A DNA stretch of 38,457 bases from JBGPGW01 sp046349515 (lineage in GTDB: Bacteria; Pseudomonadota; Alphaproteobacteria; CADEGL01). The stretch lies in contig JAXMCE010000022.1 in NCBI GenBank assembly GCA_046349515.1, positions 1 through 38,457 on the forward strand, written 5' to 3'. Below, piece by piece: positions 27,210-34,268 of the stretch. How positions within the stretch are numbered: position 1 is the first letter of the stretch; each line of letters opens with the position of its first letter. Position numbers and translations under genes: made by a program. The notes under the pieces were generated by a model, which made no database searches, was not told where the DNA came from, and saw only the letters and a program-made list of their open reading frames with translations.

Positions 27210-28076
27210 CTAGACCGGTCGGTCGCCCGCGATGGTCACGCGGTGCATGAGGCGCCGGTAGCCATGGTAGTCGTTGATCGCCAGGTGCTGGGTCGAGCGG
27301 TTGTCCCAGAAGGCGACGGCATTGGGCGTCCAGCGGAACCGGCAGGTGAATTCCGGCCGCGAGAGGTGCCGGTAGAGGAAGTCGAGCAACGGCCGGCTTT
27401 CCTCTTCCGTCATGTCCTTGAAGCGCACGGTGAAGCCTGAGTTGACGAAGAGGAGCTTCCGCCCTGTCTCCGGGTGCGTGCGGACGACCGGATGCTCGGT
27501 TTCGCTCATGGCGGCCTCCTGGTTGTGGAGGCGCGTCGAGAGCTTGCCCGCATAGCGCTTCGAATTCGGACCGAAGACATGGGCCGCGCTGTGCACCGCC
27601 GTGAGCCGGTCGAGCATCGCCCTCATGCCGTCCGAGAGCGACTCGTAGGCAAGATACATGTTGGCGAAGAGCGTATCGCCGCCCTTGGGCGGAAGCTCTT
27701 TCGCATAGAGAACGGAGCCAAGCGCGGGGCACTCCTGGAACGTGACGTCCGAATGCCAGATCCCTCCCACATTCACGCGGTCTTCGACGTTCTTGAGGAC
27801 AAGGAGGATGTCCGGATCGTCCTCGGCCGGGTTCATGAACGGATGGCGGTCCATGGGCCCGAAACGGAGGCCGAAGGCCTTGTGCTGCTGGGGCGTCAAG
27901 GTCTGGTCGCGGAAGAAGATGACGAGATGGTCGAGAAGCGCCTGGCGGATGTCCCGGATCAGCTCGTCATCGAGCGCCGAGAGATCGGCACCCACGATCT
28001 CGGCGCCGAGGGCGCCCGCGATCGGGTGCGCCTCGATCCGCCGGTAATTGCGCCGCTCAATACGGTCGGTCGCCAT
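27210..28076 (-). CDS. TauD/TfdA-family dioxygenase (copy 2, tandem)
   Basis: A 288-residue Fe(II)/2-oxoglutarate dioxygenase. The metal triad is H108-x-D110 (GIWHSDVTF) and H264 (STQHLAINDYHG); the Arg for 2-oxoglutarate is in the closing RLMHRVTIAGDRPV. AHPIAGALGAEIVGADLSALDD is the typical start. ATG 28076 (MATDRIERRN) overlaps the end of the upstream copy by 20 bases in another frame, so the two are translationally linked. The frame continues upstream to 28214 but only as a shadow of that copy. It differs from copy 3 mainly in the middle (RVNVGG, VFGPNSKRYAGK), which shapes the substrate pocket, so the pair probably has different specificities. Confidence 0.88.
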   Translation of the reverse strand: MATDRIERRNYRRIEAHPIAGALGAEIVGADLSALDDELIRDIRQALLDHLVIFFRDQTLTPQQHKAFGLRFGPMDRHPFMNPAEDDPDILLVLKNVEDRVNVGGIWHSDVTFQECPALGSVLYAKELPPKGGDTLFANMYLAYESLSDGMRAMLDRLTAVHSAAHVFGPNSKRYAGKLSTRLHNQEAAMSETEHPVVRTHPETGRKLLFVNSGFTVRFKDMTEEESRPLLDFLYRHLSRPEFTCRFRWTPNAVAFWDNRSTQHLAINDYHGYRRLMHRVTIAGDRPV

Positions 28077-28938
28077 GGATCGACACCCTGTGCATGACGC
28101 GCCGCTGGCCGTGGTAGTCGTTGAGCGCGTAGTGGAGCGTGCAACGGTTGTCCCAGAGCGCGACCGAGCCCTTCCGCCAGCGGAAGCGGCAGGTGAATTC
28201 GAGCCGTCCCGCATGCTCGAAAAGATAGTCGAGGAGCGGCTGGCTCTCGCCCGTGGTCATGCCGGACAGGCGCATGGTGTAGGCACGGTTGACGAACAGG
28301 CATTTCCGGCCTGTCTCGGGGTGGGTGCGGACGACCGGATGCTCGCATTCCGATTTCTCGGAGGCCTCGATCGAGCGCTTGATCGAGGCTTCGTTGAGCC
28401 TCTCCTTGGGCACCCTGTAGTGCTCGGCATAGCGGTCCGCATCATAGCCGCGGATCGAGCTGTGCACGGCCTTGAGACCCGCGAGCCGCTCCTTCATCGC
28501 GTCGGACAGCGTCTCGTAGGCCAGATACTGGTTCGACCACAGCGTATCGCCACCGTGGCTCGGCGCCTCGCGCGCGAGGAGGACCGCGCCCATATTGGGC
28601 TTCTCGCGATAGCTCACGTCGTGGTGCCAGAGATTGCCGAAATTGATCGAATGGTCGGAGGCGTCTTTCACGACCTCGAGGATTTCCGGGTGGCCGTCGA
28701 GGGTCTTGAGTTCGAGCGGCCGCGTGAAGGGATTCAAATCGATCTCGCCGAACCGGCGCGCGAACGCGACGTGCCGATCGGGCGAGAGGTCCTGGTCGCG
28801 AAAGAAGATGACCAGATGATCGAGAAGCGCTTGATGAACGGTCGCGAACGTATCGCTATCCAGCGGCCGCGAGAGATCGACGCCCTCGATCTCGGCGCCG
28901 ATGTATCCCGCAATGGGATGTATCCCGATCTTGGCCAT
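28057..28938 (-). CDS. TauD/TfdA-family dioxygenase (copy 3, tandem)
   Basis: A 293-residue Fe(II)/2-oxoglutarate dioxygenase. The metal triad is H105-x-D107 (NLWHHDVSY) and H269 (CTLHYALNDYHG), with the 2-oxoglutarate Arg in RVMHRVSIHGDRPY. It shares GGDTLWSNQYLAYETLS and EHPVVRTHPETGRK with the other two copies, so all three are paralogues. I chose ATG 28938 (MAKIGIHPIAG) because GAGAGAG lies just upstream and the residues after it match the family start; an ATG at 28968 adds ten residues without a ribosome site. It is the first gene of the tandem pair. The enolase-superfamily gene ends 93 bases upstream on the same strand and may be co-transcribed. Confidence 0.9.
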   Translation of the reverse strand: MAKIGIHPIAGYIGAEIEGVDLSRPLDSDTFATVHQALLDHLVIFFRDQDLSPDRHVAFARRFGEIDLNPFTRPLELKTLDGHPEILEVVKDASDHSINFGNLWHHDVSYREKPNMGAVLLAREAPSHGGDTLWSNQYLAYETLSDAMKERLAGLKAVHSSIRGYDADRYAEHYRVPKERLNEASIKRSIEASEKSECEHPVVRTHPETGRKCLFVNRAYTMRLSGMTTGESQPLLDYLFEHAGRLEFTCRFRWRKGSVALWDNRCTLHYALNDYHGQRRVMHRVSIHGDRPY

Positions 28939-29031
28939 GGCTCTCTCACGCCGTGCTGCGGGTAGCATTATAGCGGACCTTGCGGTCCTCGGGCGCGGAG
29001 ATCGCAGTCCGGGGCGCCTCGCGCGGAGCCG

Positions 29032-30147
29032 CTAGCGCTTGTCGACCCGGAATTTGGCGACGGTTTCGCGATTGAGGGAGACGCCGAGGCCCGGCCCCTC
29101 GGGCGGTCTGACCGCGCTTCCCTTGAAGGCCAGGCGCTCGGTCGTGATGTCTTCGTCGTGATAGAACTGGCCGATGATGTCGGAGGGGACCGTGCCGTCG
29201 AAGGCGGGAGCCGACACGCCGATATGGGCCATGAAGGACGAGGCGATGCCGAGCTCGATCGTGCTGCCGAGAAGGCAGGGGATCGACGCCGCGTGCGCGA
29301 TGCCGAGGATGTCGCGCGTTGCCACATAGCTCCCGTGGGTCGGCGGCGTGATGGCGAAGATGGACACCGCGCGGCTCGATGCCAGGCGCAACGCATCGTC
29401 CCGGCTGAACATGCCCTCATGTGCCACGAGCGGGATGCGCGTCGCCCGCGCGAAGTTGAGCGTGGCATCGAGCGGATCGCGCGTGAAGGGCTGCTCGATG
29501 AAGGCGCAGCGCACCTCTTCCAGGACCGGGAGCGCCTTGTAGGCGTCGGCGAACGACCAGCCCTGGTTCGAATCGATGCCGAGCGGCACGGAATCACCAA
29601 TGGCCTTCCTCACCGCGCGGACTCGCTTCAGGTCCACGTCGAGACCGAGGCCGGTCTTGATCTTGATGAAATTGAAGCCGTTGGCGAGGGCCGCTTGCGC
29701 GAGTTCCGCCGCATGCTCGGGCGCGCCGCTCACGACGAACTTGACCGCGACCGCGTCGCGCACGCGTCCGCCCCAGAGGTCGTAGAGCGGCTTCCCCGCC
29801 GCCTTGCCCGCGAGGTCCCAGAGGGCCATCTCGACGCCGGCCTTGGCGTACTCGTTGCGGGTCAGAAGCGAGTCCATGATGCGCACGGCCTCGGTGATGC
29901 GCCGCGCGTCCTTCCCGATGAGGGCCGGCGCGAAATACTTGTTGATGAAGTGGCAGCAGCTGCCCTGGTCCTCGCCCGTCCAAGGTAGTTCGGGACAGCA
30001 CTCGCCCAAGCCCTCGAGCCCGTCCTCCGTGCGCACGATGACGATGGCGAAACGGGAGGCCGCGTAGACGCCGTGCGCCGCCTGGATGCGCACGCGGGCG
30101 GAGCGCGGCACGTCGACCGGAATCGTCTCGATGGAACGGATCTTCAT
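29032..30147 (-). CDS. Enolase-superfamily (mandelate racemase/muconate lactonizing enzyme) protein
   Basis: A 371-residue enzyme with an N-terminal capping domain and a modified TIM barrel. The K-x-K acid/base motif is K162-I-K164 (FIKIKTG). The three Mg2+ ligands are D192 (GIDSNQGW), E218 (FIEQPF) and E244 (VAHEGMF), spaced 26 and 26 residues as in the superfamily. GSTIELGIASSF is the usual penultimate strand. The second general base of the MLE subgroup, a Lys about 25 residues after the last metal ligand, is not seen: that position reads AITPPTHGS. So one-face chemistry (dehydration or cycloisomerisation) is more likely than racemisation. ATG 30147 has GGGGGAT just upstream. It is divergent from the PhyH gene. 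Confidence 0.85.
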   Translation of the reverse strand: MKIRSIETIPVDVPRSARVRIQAAHGVYAASRFAIVIVRTEDGLEGLGECCPELPWTGEDQGSCCHFINKYFAPALIGKDARRITEAVRIMDSLLTRNEYAKAGVEMALWDLAGKAAGKPLYDLWGGRVRDAVAVKFVVSGAPEHAAELAQAALANGFNFIKIKTGLGLDVDLKRVRAVRKAIGDSVPLGIDSNQGWSFADAYKALPVLEEVRCAFIEQPFTRDPLDATLNFARATRIPLVAHEGMFSRDDALRLASSRAVSIFAITPPTHGSYVATRDILGIAHAASIPCLLGSTIELGIASSFMAHIGVSAPAFDGTVPSDIIGQFYHDEDITTERLAFKGSAVRPPEGPGLGVSLNRETVAKFRVDKR

Positions 30148-30241
30148 GGCATCCCCCAGGGTGAATTGCTCGCTCGATGTTGCCGGTCCGTGGGGATCGA
30201 TGCAAGCTGGGCAGGGTCCTTGTGGCACGGCGAGGGATATC

Positions 30242-31072
30242 ATGAACACGGCGCCGGACATCCGTCTCGATGAGGGCGCCGTGCGCGCCTACAGGGAGAA
30301 GGGGGCAACGTGCCTGCGCGGCCTCATCGAGCCGCACTGGCTCGCGTTGCTCGCCAAGGGCATCGAGCGCAATCTCGCCGCCCCTGGGCGCAATGCCCGC
30401 CATTACAACAAGGGCAAGGGTACCGGCTTCTTCTTCGCCGACGCGGCCGTGTGGCAGAGCGTACCGGAATATCGCGAGTTCCTCTTCCACTCGCCCGCCG
30501 CAGCGATCGCCGGCCGGCTTATGGGCGCGCGCCAGGTCCACATCTTTTTCGACAACATCATGATCAAGGATGCGGGGACGACGGCACCTACGCCTTGGCA
30601 CCATGATCTTCCTTACGTACCCATGGGGGGCGGAGCGATGTGCAACCTCTGGCTCGCGCTCGATTCCGTGCCCAAGGAGAACAGTCCGGAGTACGTCGCT
30701 GGCTCGCACCGCTGGGGCCAATCCTTCCGTCCGCGCAGCTTCTTCGAGCCGGAGAAGGACTACAACGCCGACGCCTTCACGTCATCGGCCTTGCGCCCGA
30801 TTCCCGATGTCGACGCGCGCCGCGACGAGTTGGAGATTTTCTCGTGGGCCATGGAACCCGGCGACATCCAGGCCTTCGATGGGATGGTCGTGCACGGCGC
30901 GCCCGGCAACACGACCGGCCATCGCCGACGCGCCTTCGTTAGCCGCTGGGCGGGTGACGGCGCCGTGTTCGCCGACCGAGGTCCGGAGACCTATCCCGTC
31001 TTTCCCGAGTGCGGCCTTAGGGCCGGCGACGCGCTCGGCGGACCGGCTTTCCCGATTGTATGGCGAGCGTGA
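30242..31072 (+). CDS. Phytanoyl-CoA dioxygenase (PhyH) family protein
   Basis: A 276-residue Fe(II)/2-oxoglutarate oxygenase. The iron ligands are H120-x-D122 (TPWHHDLPY) and H218 (MVVHGAPGN); the Arg for 2-oxoglutarate lies in HRRRAFVSRW. PEYVAGSHRWG and MEPGDIQAFDG are PhyH hallmarks. Bacterial members hydroxylate varied substrates (acyl-CoA, free acids, ectoine, amino acids), so the substrate is open. I chose ATG 30242 (MNTAPDIRLDEG) because GAGGG lies about 8 bases upstream and the family's usual N-terminal text starts there; upstream in-frame codons run back through the divergent promoter. Its stop is 13 bases from that of the convergent repeat protein. Confidence 0.87.
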   Translation: MNTAPDIRLDEGAVRAYREKGATCLRGLIEPHWLALLAKGIERNLAAPGRNARHYNKGKGTGFFFADAAVWQSVPEYREFLFHSPAAAIAGRLMGARQVHIFFDNIMIKDAGTTAPTPWHHDLPYVPMGGGAMCNLWLALDSVPKENSPEYVAGSHRWGQSFRPRSFFEPEKDYNADAFTSSALRPIPDVDARRDELEIFSWAMEPGDIQAFDGMVVHGAPGNTTGHRRRAFVSRWAGDGAVFADRGPETYPVFPECGLRAGDALGGPAFPIVWRA

Positions 31073-31085
31073 GAGGCGTCTCTAG

Positions 31086-31559
31086 CTAGGGTCGGCGGAT
31101 CACCAGGGCGAGCGCGTTCTGGGCGTTCTGGGCGACGTTGTTGCCGGTGTTCTGGACAACATTGACCATGGCGCTCGCGCCGTTGAAGGCCTGGGCGATC
31201 GAATTGATGCCGCCCGCAGCTTCGATGCGCGCATGGTCGAGGGCCACGTGCGTGATTTGCGTGCCGAGGGCTTCGGCCACGGCCGGGCCGCTCGGTCCTG
31301 CCACGGCGCGCGCGAGCGCGTTCCCTCCGTTCTGGACCACGGTGTCGCCGCTGTTCTGGAGAAGGGTGACGGGTGCCGCCGAGCCGTTGAAGGATGCGGC
31401 GACGCTGTTCGCCGCTAGGACCGTGCTGCCATGAGGCGCGCTCGCCGTGAGGGTGATGCTCGCGCTCTGCATGGACTCGGCGACGGCGAAGGCTCCGTCG
31501 GCGGCGAAGCTCGCATGGCTCATGAGGGCAAGGCCGAGAGCGAGCGGCAGTGCTTTCAT
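31086..31559 (-). CDS. Small secreted protein with two curlin-like repeats
   Basis: A 157-residue protein I cannot assign to a named family. A signal peptide (about 1-20, ending SFAAD) indicates export. Two 33-residue repeats, at 51-83 and 119-151, are identical at 18 of 33 positions and share the pattern N-S-x-A-x-x-F-N-G ... Q-N-x-G-x-x-V-x-Q-N-x-x-N-A-L-A. The regular Gln/Asn/Gly spacing recalls curlin repeats of amyloid fibres, though the match is partial. The rest is rich in Ala, Ser, Val and Thr with no cysteine. GGAG directly precedes the ATG. An extracellular or surface role is likely; fibre formation is a guess. Confidence 0.65.
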   Translation of the reverse strand: MKALPLALGLALMSHASFAADGAFAVAESMQSASITLTASAPHGSTVLAANSVAASFNGSAAPVTLLQNSGDTVVQNGGNALARAVAGPSGPAVAEALGTQITHVALDHARIEAAGGINSIAQAFNGASAMVNVVQNTGNNVAQNAQNALALVIRRP

Positions 31560-31772
31560 CTCCGGTGGTCCTTCCCCGTTGGCGGCGACGCGACGGCCTC
31601 TGCCGCGTGATGTCGGACAACAAAGTAGGGGCGCACCGGTTTACGGAGCGTTAAGAAGGCTGAAAGGCGGATTAAAGGCGCGGTGTTCCGCGGATGTAGT
31701 CCGCGATTTCGACGCTAAGCGCGATCTCGGAGACGCCCAAGCCGCGATCGGCTGCCGCGTTCCGCGGGCGTC

Positions 31773-32864
31773 CTACTCCGCCGCCTTGGTGCCCTTGAAG
31801 GCGCTCGAGAATTCGGGCGCCACCTCGCGTGCGAAGCGCGTCAGCATCTCGTGGCGGACGCTCCGCGGCACCTCGTAGGTCGCGAGCTGCACGATGAACG
31901 AGTTGAAGCCCATTTCGACATAACGTTCGATCTGGCGGCGTGCGGTCGCGGGCGAGCCGCAGATCTGCTGGTCGATCCAGGGATCCATGGTGGCGGGATC
32001 GCCCATGCGCTTCAGGTTGGCGAAGAACTTGTTGAACTGCTCGTAGCCCTTGATGTCCTTGTAGTAGTCCTTGTCGGCCTCGTAGTGGCGCGCCTGCACC
32101 GAAAAGAAGGGCGGCACATACTGCTTCATGATCCGGCGCGCCTCTTCGTCCGTGTCGGCGACATAGGCCAAGAACATGAGCGTCTTCCGTCCGCTCGCAG
32201 GCTTGCCCTTGGCGGCCATCCCGGCCGTCCACTGGTCGAGGATCGACTTCATGATGTGGTGTGGGAAATTGGCGACGCAAAGCGGCGGCAGATCGTACTC
32301 TGCCATGAGCGCGCCGCTTCCCGGACTGCCGATGGCGCCGTAAATGTGGATGCGCTCGCGCACCGGATCAGGGCGCATGCGCACGCGCCGGTTCATGGCG
32401 AGCGATGATCCCCGAAACTGGAAGGGTTCGCCCGAATGCGCGAGACGCATGACCTCGAGCGATTCCTTGAACATGGTGCGTGCCTCTTCCTGGTCGACGC
32501 CCCAGGCATCGTATTCGAGCTTGGCCGTGCCGCGCCCGATGCCGATGTGGAGATCGCCCCGGGAGAGGATCGAGAGCATGGCGATCTCCTCCGCCAAGCG
32601 TATCGGGTGGTACCACGGCGTCACGACGACGCAGGTGCCGAGACCCAAGCCCGGCACGCGGGCGGCCGTGTAGGCCATGTGGAGGAGGGGCGAGGGCGTC
32701 GGGAAGTAGTCCGTGAAGTGATGCTCGAGGAACCACGCCGCCTCGTAGCCGAGCGACTGGCCGAGGAGCGCGTCCGCGATGACCTCGTCGTAGAGCGCGG
32801 CATCAGACGTGCCCGGTGCGTCAACCGGCGCCACGGTGAAGCCAAAGGGAATGTCGACAGCCAT
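31773..32864 (-). CDS. LLM-class (luciferase-like) flavin-dependent oxidoreductase
   Basis: A 363-residue TIM-barrel flavoprotein of the bacterial luciferase-like family. SLGYEAAWFLEHHF near the N-terminus, VVVTPWYHPIRLAEEIAMLSILSRG and the active-site-side segment GIGRGTAKLEYDAWGVD are diagnostic; CGSPATARRQIERYVEMGFNSFIVQL near the C-terminus completes the fold. Members use reduced FMN and oxygen, or F420, to oxidise aldehydes, ketones or N- and S-compounds; the flavin type and substrate cannot be read here. The ATG (MAVDIPFGFTV) gives a standard length. The DUF1989 gene lies 64 bases upstream on the same strand, so they may act together. Confidence 0.88.
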   Translation of the reverse strand: MAVDIPFGFTVAPVDAPGTSDAALYDEVIADALLGQSLGYEAAWFLEHHFTDYFPTPSPLLHMAYTAARVPGLGLGTCVVVTPWYHPIRLAEEIAMLSILSRGDLHIGIGRGTAKLEYDAWGVDQEEARTMFKESLEVMRLAHSGEPFQFRGSSLAMNRRVRMRPDPVRERIHIYGAIGSPGSGALMAEYDLPPLCVANFPHHIMKSILDQWTAGMAAKGKPASGRKTLMFLAYVADTDEEARRIMKQYVPPFFSVQARHYEADKDYYKDIKGYEQFNKFFANLKRMGDPATMDPWIDQQICGSPATARRQIERYVEMGFNSFIVQLATYEVPRSVRHEMLTRFAREVAPEFSSAFKGTKAAE

Positions 32865-32928
32865 GATGTCGCCTCGTGGAGAAGTGCCGCCGAAGCCTAG
32901 CGCGCCATCGCCGCGATGGGGAGCCCGT

Positions 32929-33558
32929 TCACGCGGGCGTGTAGATGATGACGCGGATAGGCGTCGGCTTCCCGCCAGAGGCCGGATTGTTCACCTGCGG
33001 ACAGTTGGAGATCGCGCAGATCACGTCCATCTCGGCGCGGATGTCGAGAAAGTCGCCGGCGCGCGACAACGATTCCTCGAACACGAGATCAGCCAGCGCG
33101 TTGCCTTGGCGCACCGGCACGTTCGCGAAGAAGTTGAGGTTGGGCACGATGTCGCGCCGCCCCAAACCGTAGCGCGAGAGCGCGGTGAGGAAATTCTCCC
33201 GGCATCCCGGGACGCCCTTGGCGCCGTACAACATCTCGTTCGAGGGCGCGCTGCAGCAGCCCCCGATCGTGTCGTGATGGCCGACGGTGTCGGCCGTGAT
33301 CGTCATCATCGGCCGCGCGATGTCGGAGTAGAAGCTATGCCCGGTCGTGAGCGCGAGCGTGCGAGCCCGCTTGATCGTATTGGGCGCGTGGTAGCGCTCG
33401 AGCGGGTCTGCCGCGTTGTAGCAAAGGAAGTCGACGCCCTGCTGACCTTCGACGTCGACGATGCGCAAAATCTGTCCGCCTTCGAGCGTGGCACTCCAGG
33501 GTGCGCGCGCCGGCACAATCTCGTCGCTCACTATCTTGCCTCGAACCGGCTCTCTCAT
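32929..33558 (-). CDS. DUF1989 (urea carboxylase-associated) family protein
   Basis: A 209-residue protein of the DUF1989 family. GVDFLCYNAADPLERY, TIGGCCSAPSNEMLYG, FFANVPV and NCPQVNNP are the conserved blocks; the cysteines in DFLCYN, GGCCS and NCPQ are likely metal ligands. Family members next to urea/guanidine carboxylases form the carboxyguanidine deiminase CgdAB. Here there is one copy and no carboxylase, so the substrate may differ. I chose the ATG at 33558 (MREPVRGK) because AAAGGAG lies about 7 bases upstream; a GTG at 33588 adds ten residues. It is probably the first gene of a pair with the LLM oxidoreductase. Confidence 0.82.
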   Translation of the reverse strand: MREPVRGKIVSDEIVPARAPWSATLEGGQILRIVDVEGQQGVDFLCYNAADPLERYHAPNTIKRARTLALTTGHSFYSDIARPMMTITADTVGHHDTIGGCCSAPSNEMLYGAKGVPGCRENFLTALSRYGLGRRDIVPNLNFFANVPVRQGNALADLVFEESLSRAGDFLDIRAEMDVICAISNCPQVNNPASGGKPTPIRVIIYTPA

Positions 33559-33924
33559 CGTGGCTCTCCTTTCCCTGCTGAACGACACCCGATCGCCATG
33601 CCGCCAAATTCAGCCTTTGCACCATTGCGACGAGGACGAATTTCGGCACGTCGCCGAGGTCGATCACAGCCGCATGACGATTGTGGTATTTTGCAAATAG
33701 TGTTGTGATTCAAACGAAAGTGTCATTCGAAAAAACTGGAAAAATTCTCTTGTTTTCGCGGTCGAGGGCCGTAGCATCCTGCGTGGCATTGTGGTGCCGA
33801 ACATCCTCGTTGTCTTGCATTTTGCAGTGCGCCGAGGCTGATCGATGTCATGAGGCCAACGAAGAGGTCGGCAACGCTCCTGTGGGGATGCCGATCGCGA
33901 TACGTTTGAGGAAGGACGACGTTG
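33559..33924 (+). promoter_or_regulatory. AT-rich gap with probable long cspA leader
   Basis: These 366 bases hold no credible gene. Positions 33680-33760 are markedly AT-rich for this genome. A loose promoter match is TTGTTT (33750-33755), 16 bases, TAGCAT (33772-33777), leaving a leader of about 140 bases before cspA. Complementary CCTCG/CGAGG arms flank a TTGCATTTTGCA stretch (about 33806-33838). Long structured leaders are usual for cold-shock genes and control their translation by temperature. The leftward DUF1989 promoter must also lie here. Confidence 0.35.
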
Positions 33925-34131
33925 ATGGCGACTGGGACTGTGAAGTGGTTCAACACCACGAAAGGCTATGGCTTCATTAAACCGGACGACGGCGGCAAGG
34001 ACGTGTTCGTGCACGTCACGGCCCTGGAGAGTTCCGGGCTCAAATCGCTGGCGGAGGGTCAGCGGGTCAACTATCAGGTGATCAGTGATCGCCGCGGTCA
34101 GAAGGCTGTGGATCTGACCTCGGCCGACTGA
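33925..34131 (+). CDS. cspA: Cold-shock protein (CspA family)
   Basis: A 68-residue single cold-shock domain that binds single-stranded RNA/DNA and melts secondary structure. MATGTVKWFNTTKGYGFIKPDDG contains RNP1 (KGYGFI), and KDVFVHVTAL contains RNP2. The length is typical. ATG 33925 follows GAGGAAGGA by about 7 bases; a TTG one codon upstream is not needed. The gene may be cold-induced or growth-phase regulated; family members differ and the symbol is by family only. A hairpin follows the stop at 34144-34164. Confidence 0.95.
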   Translation: MATGTVKWFNTTKGYGFIKPDDGGKDVFVHVTALESSGLKSLAEGQRVNYQVISDRRGQKAVDLTSAD

Positions 34132-34143
34132 CGACCGCGTTCC

Positions 34144-34164
34144 GGCGTGGGATCATCCCGCGTC
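34144..34164 (+). terminator. Hairpin after cspA, possible terminator
   Basis: GGCGTGGGA (34144-34152) pairs with TCCCGCGTC (34156-34164) around a TCA loop, with two G-U pairs, starting 12 bases after the cspA stop. No T run follows, so it may stabilise the transcript end rather than terminate on its own. Confidence 0.35.
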
Positions 34165-34268
34165 GGTTCGGGGGACCATGAACCGGGCAACGGCGCGGGG
34201 GCCGTGGGCCCGGGACATGCGGAGCCGGACCGTCACCGGCACCTGTCCGGACAATGAGGGAATCGGCC

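Noticed and set aside
31672..31772. Protein-like tail (GLGVSEIALSVEIADYIRG) in the frame reading past the LLM oxidoreductase gene
   Set aside because: It belongs to a different frame from the LLM gene, lacks a start of its own and has no family match I can name; probably spacer with a small hairpin (31689-31705).
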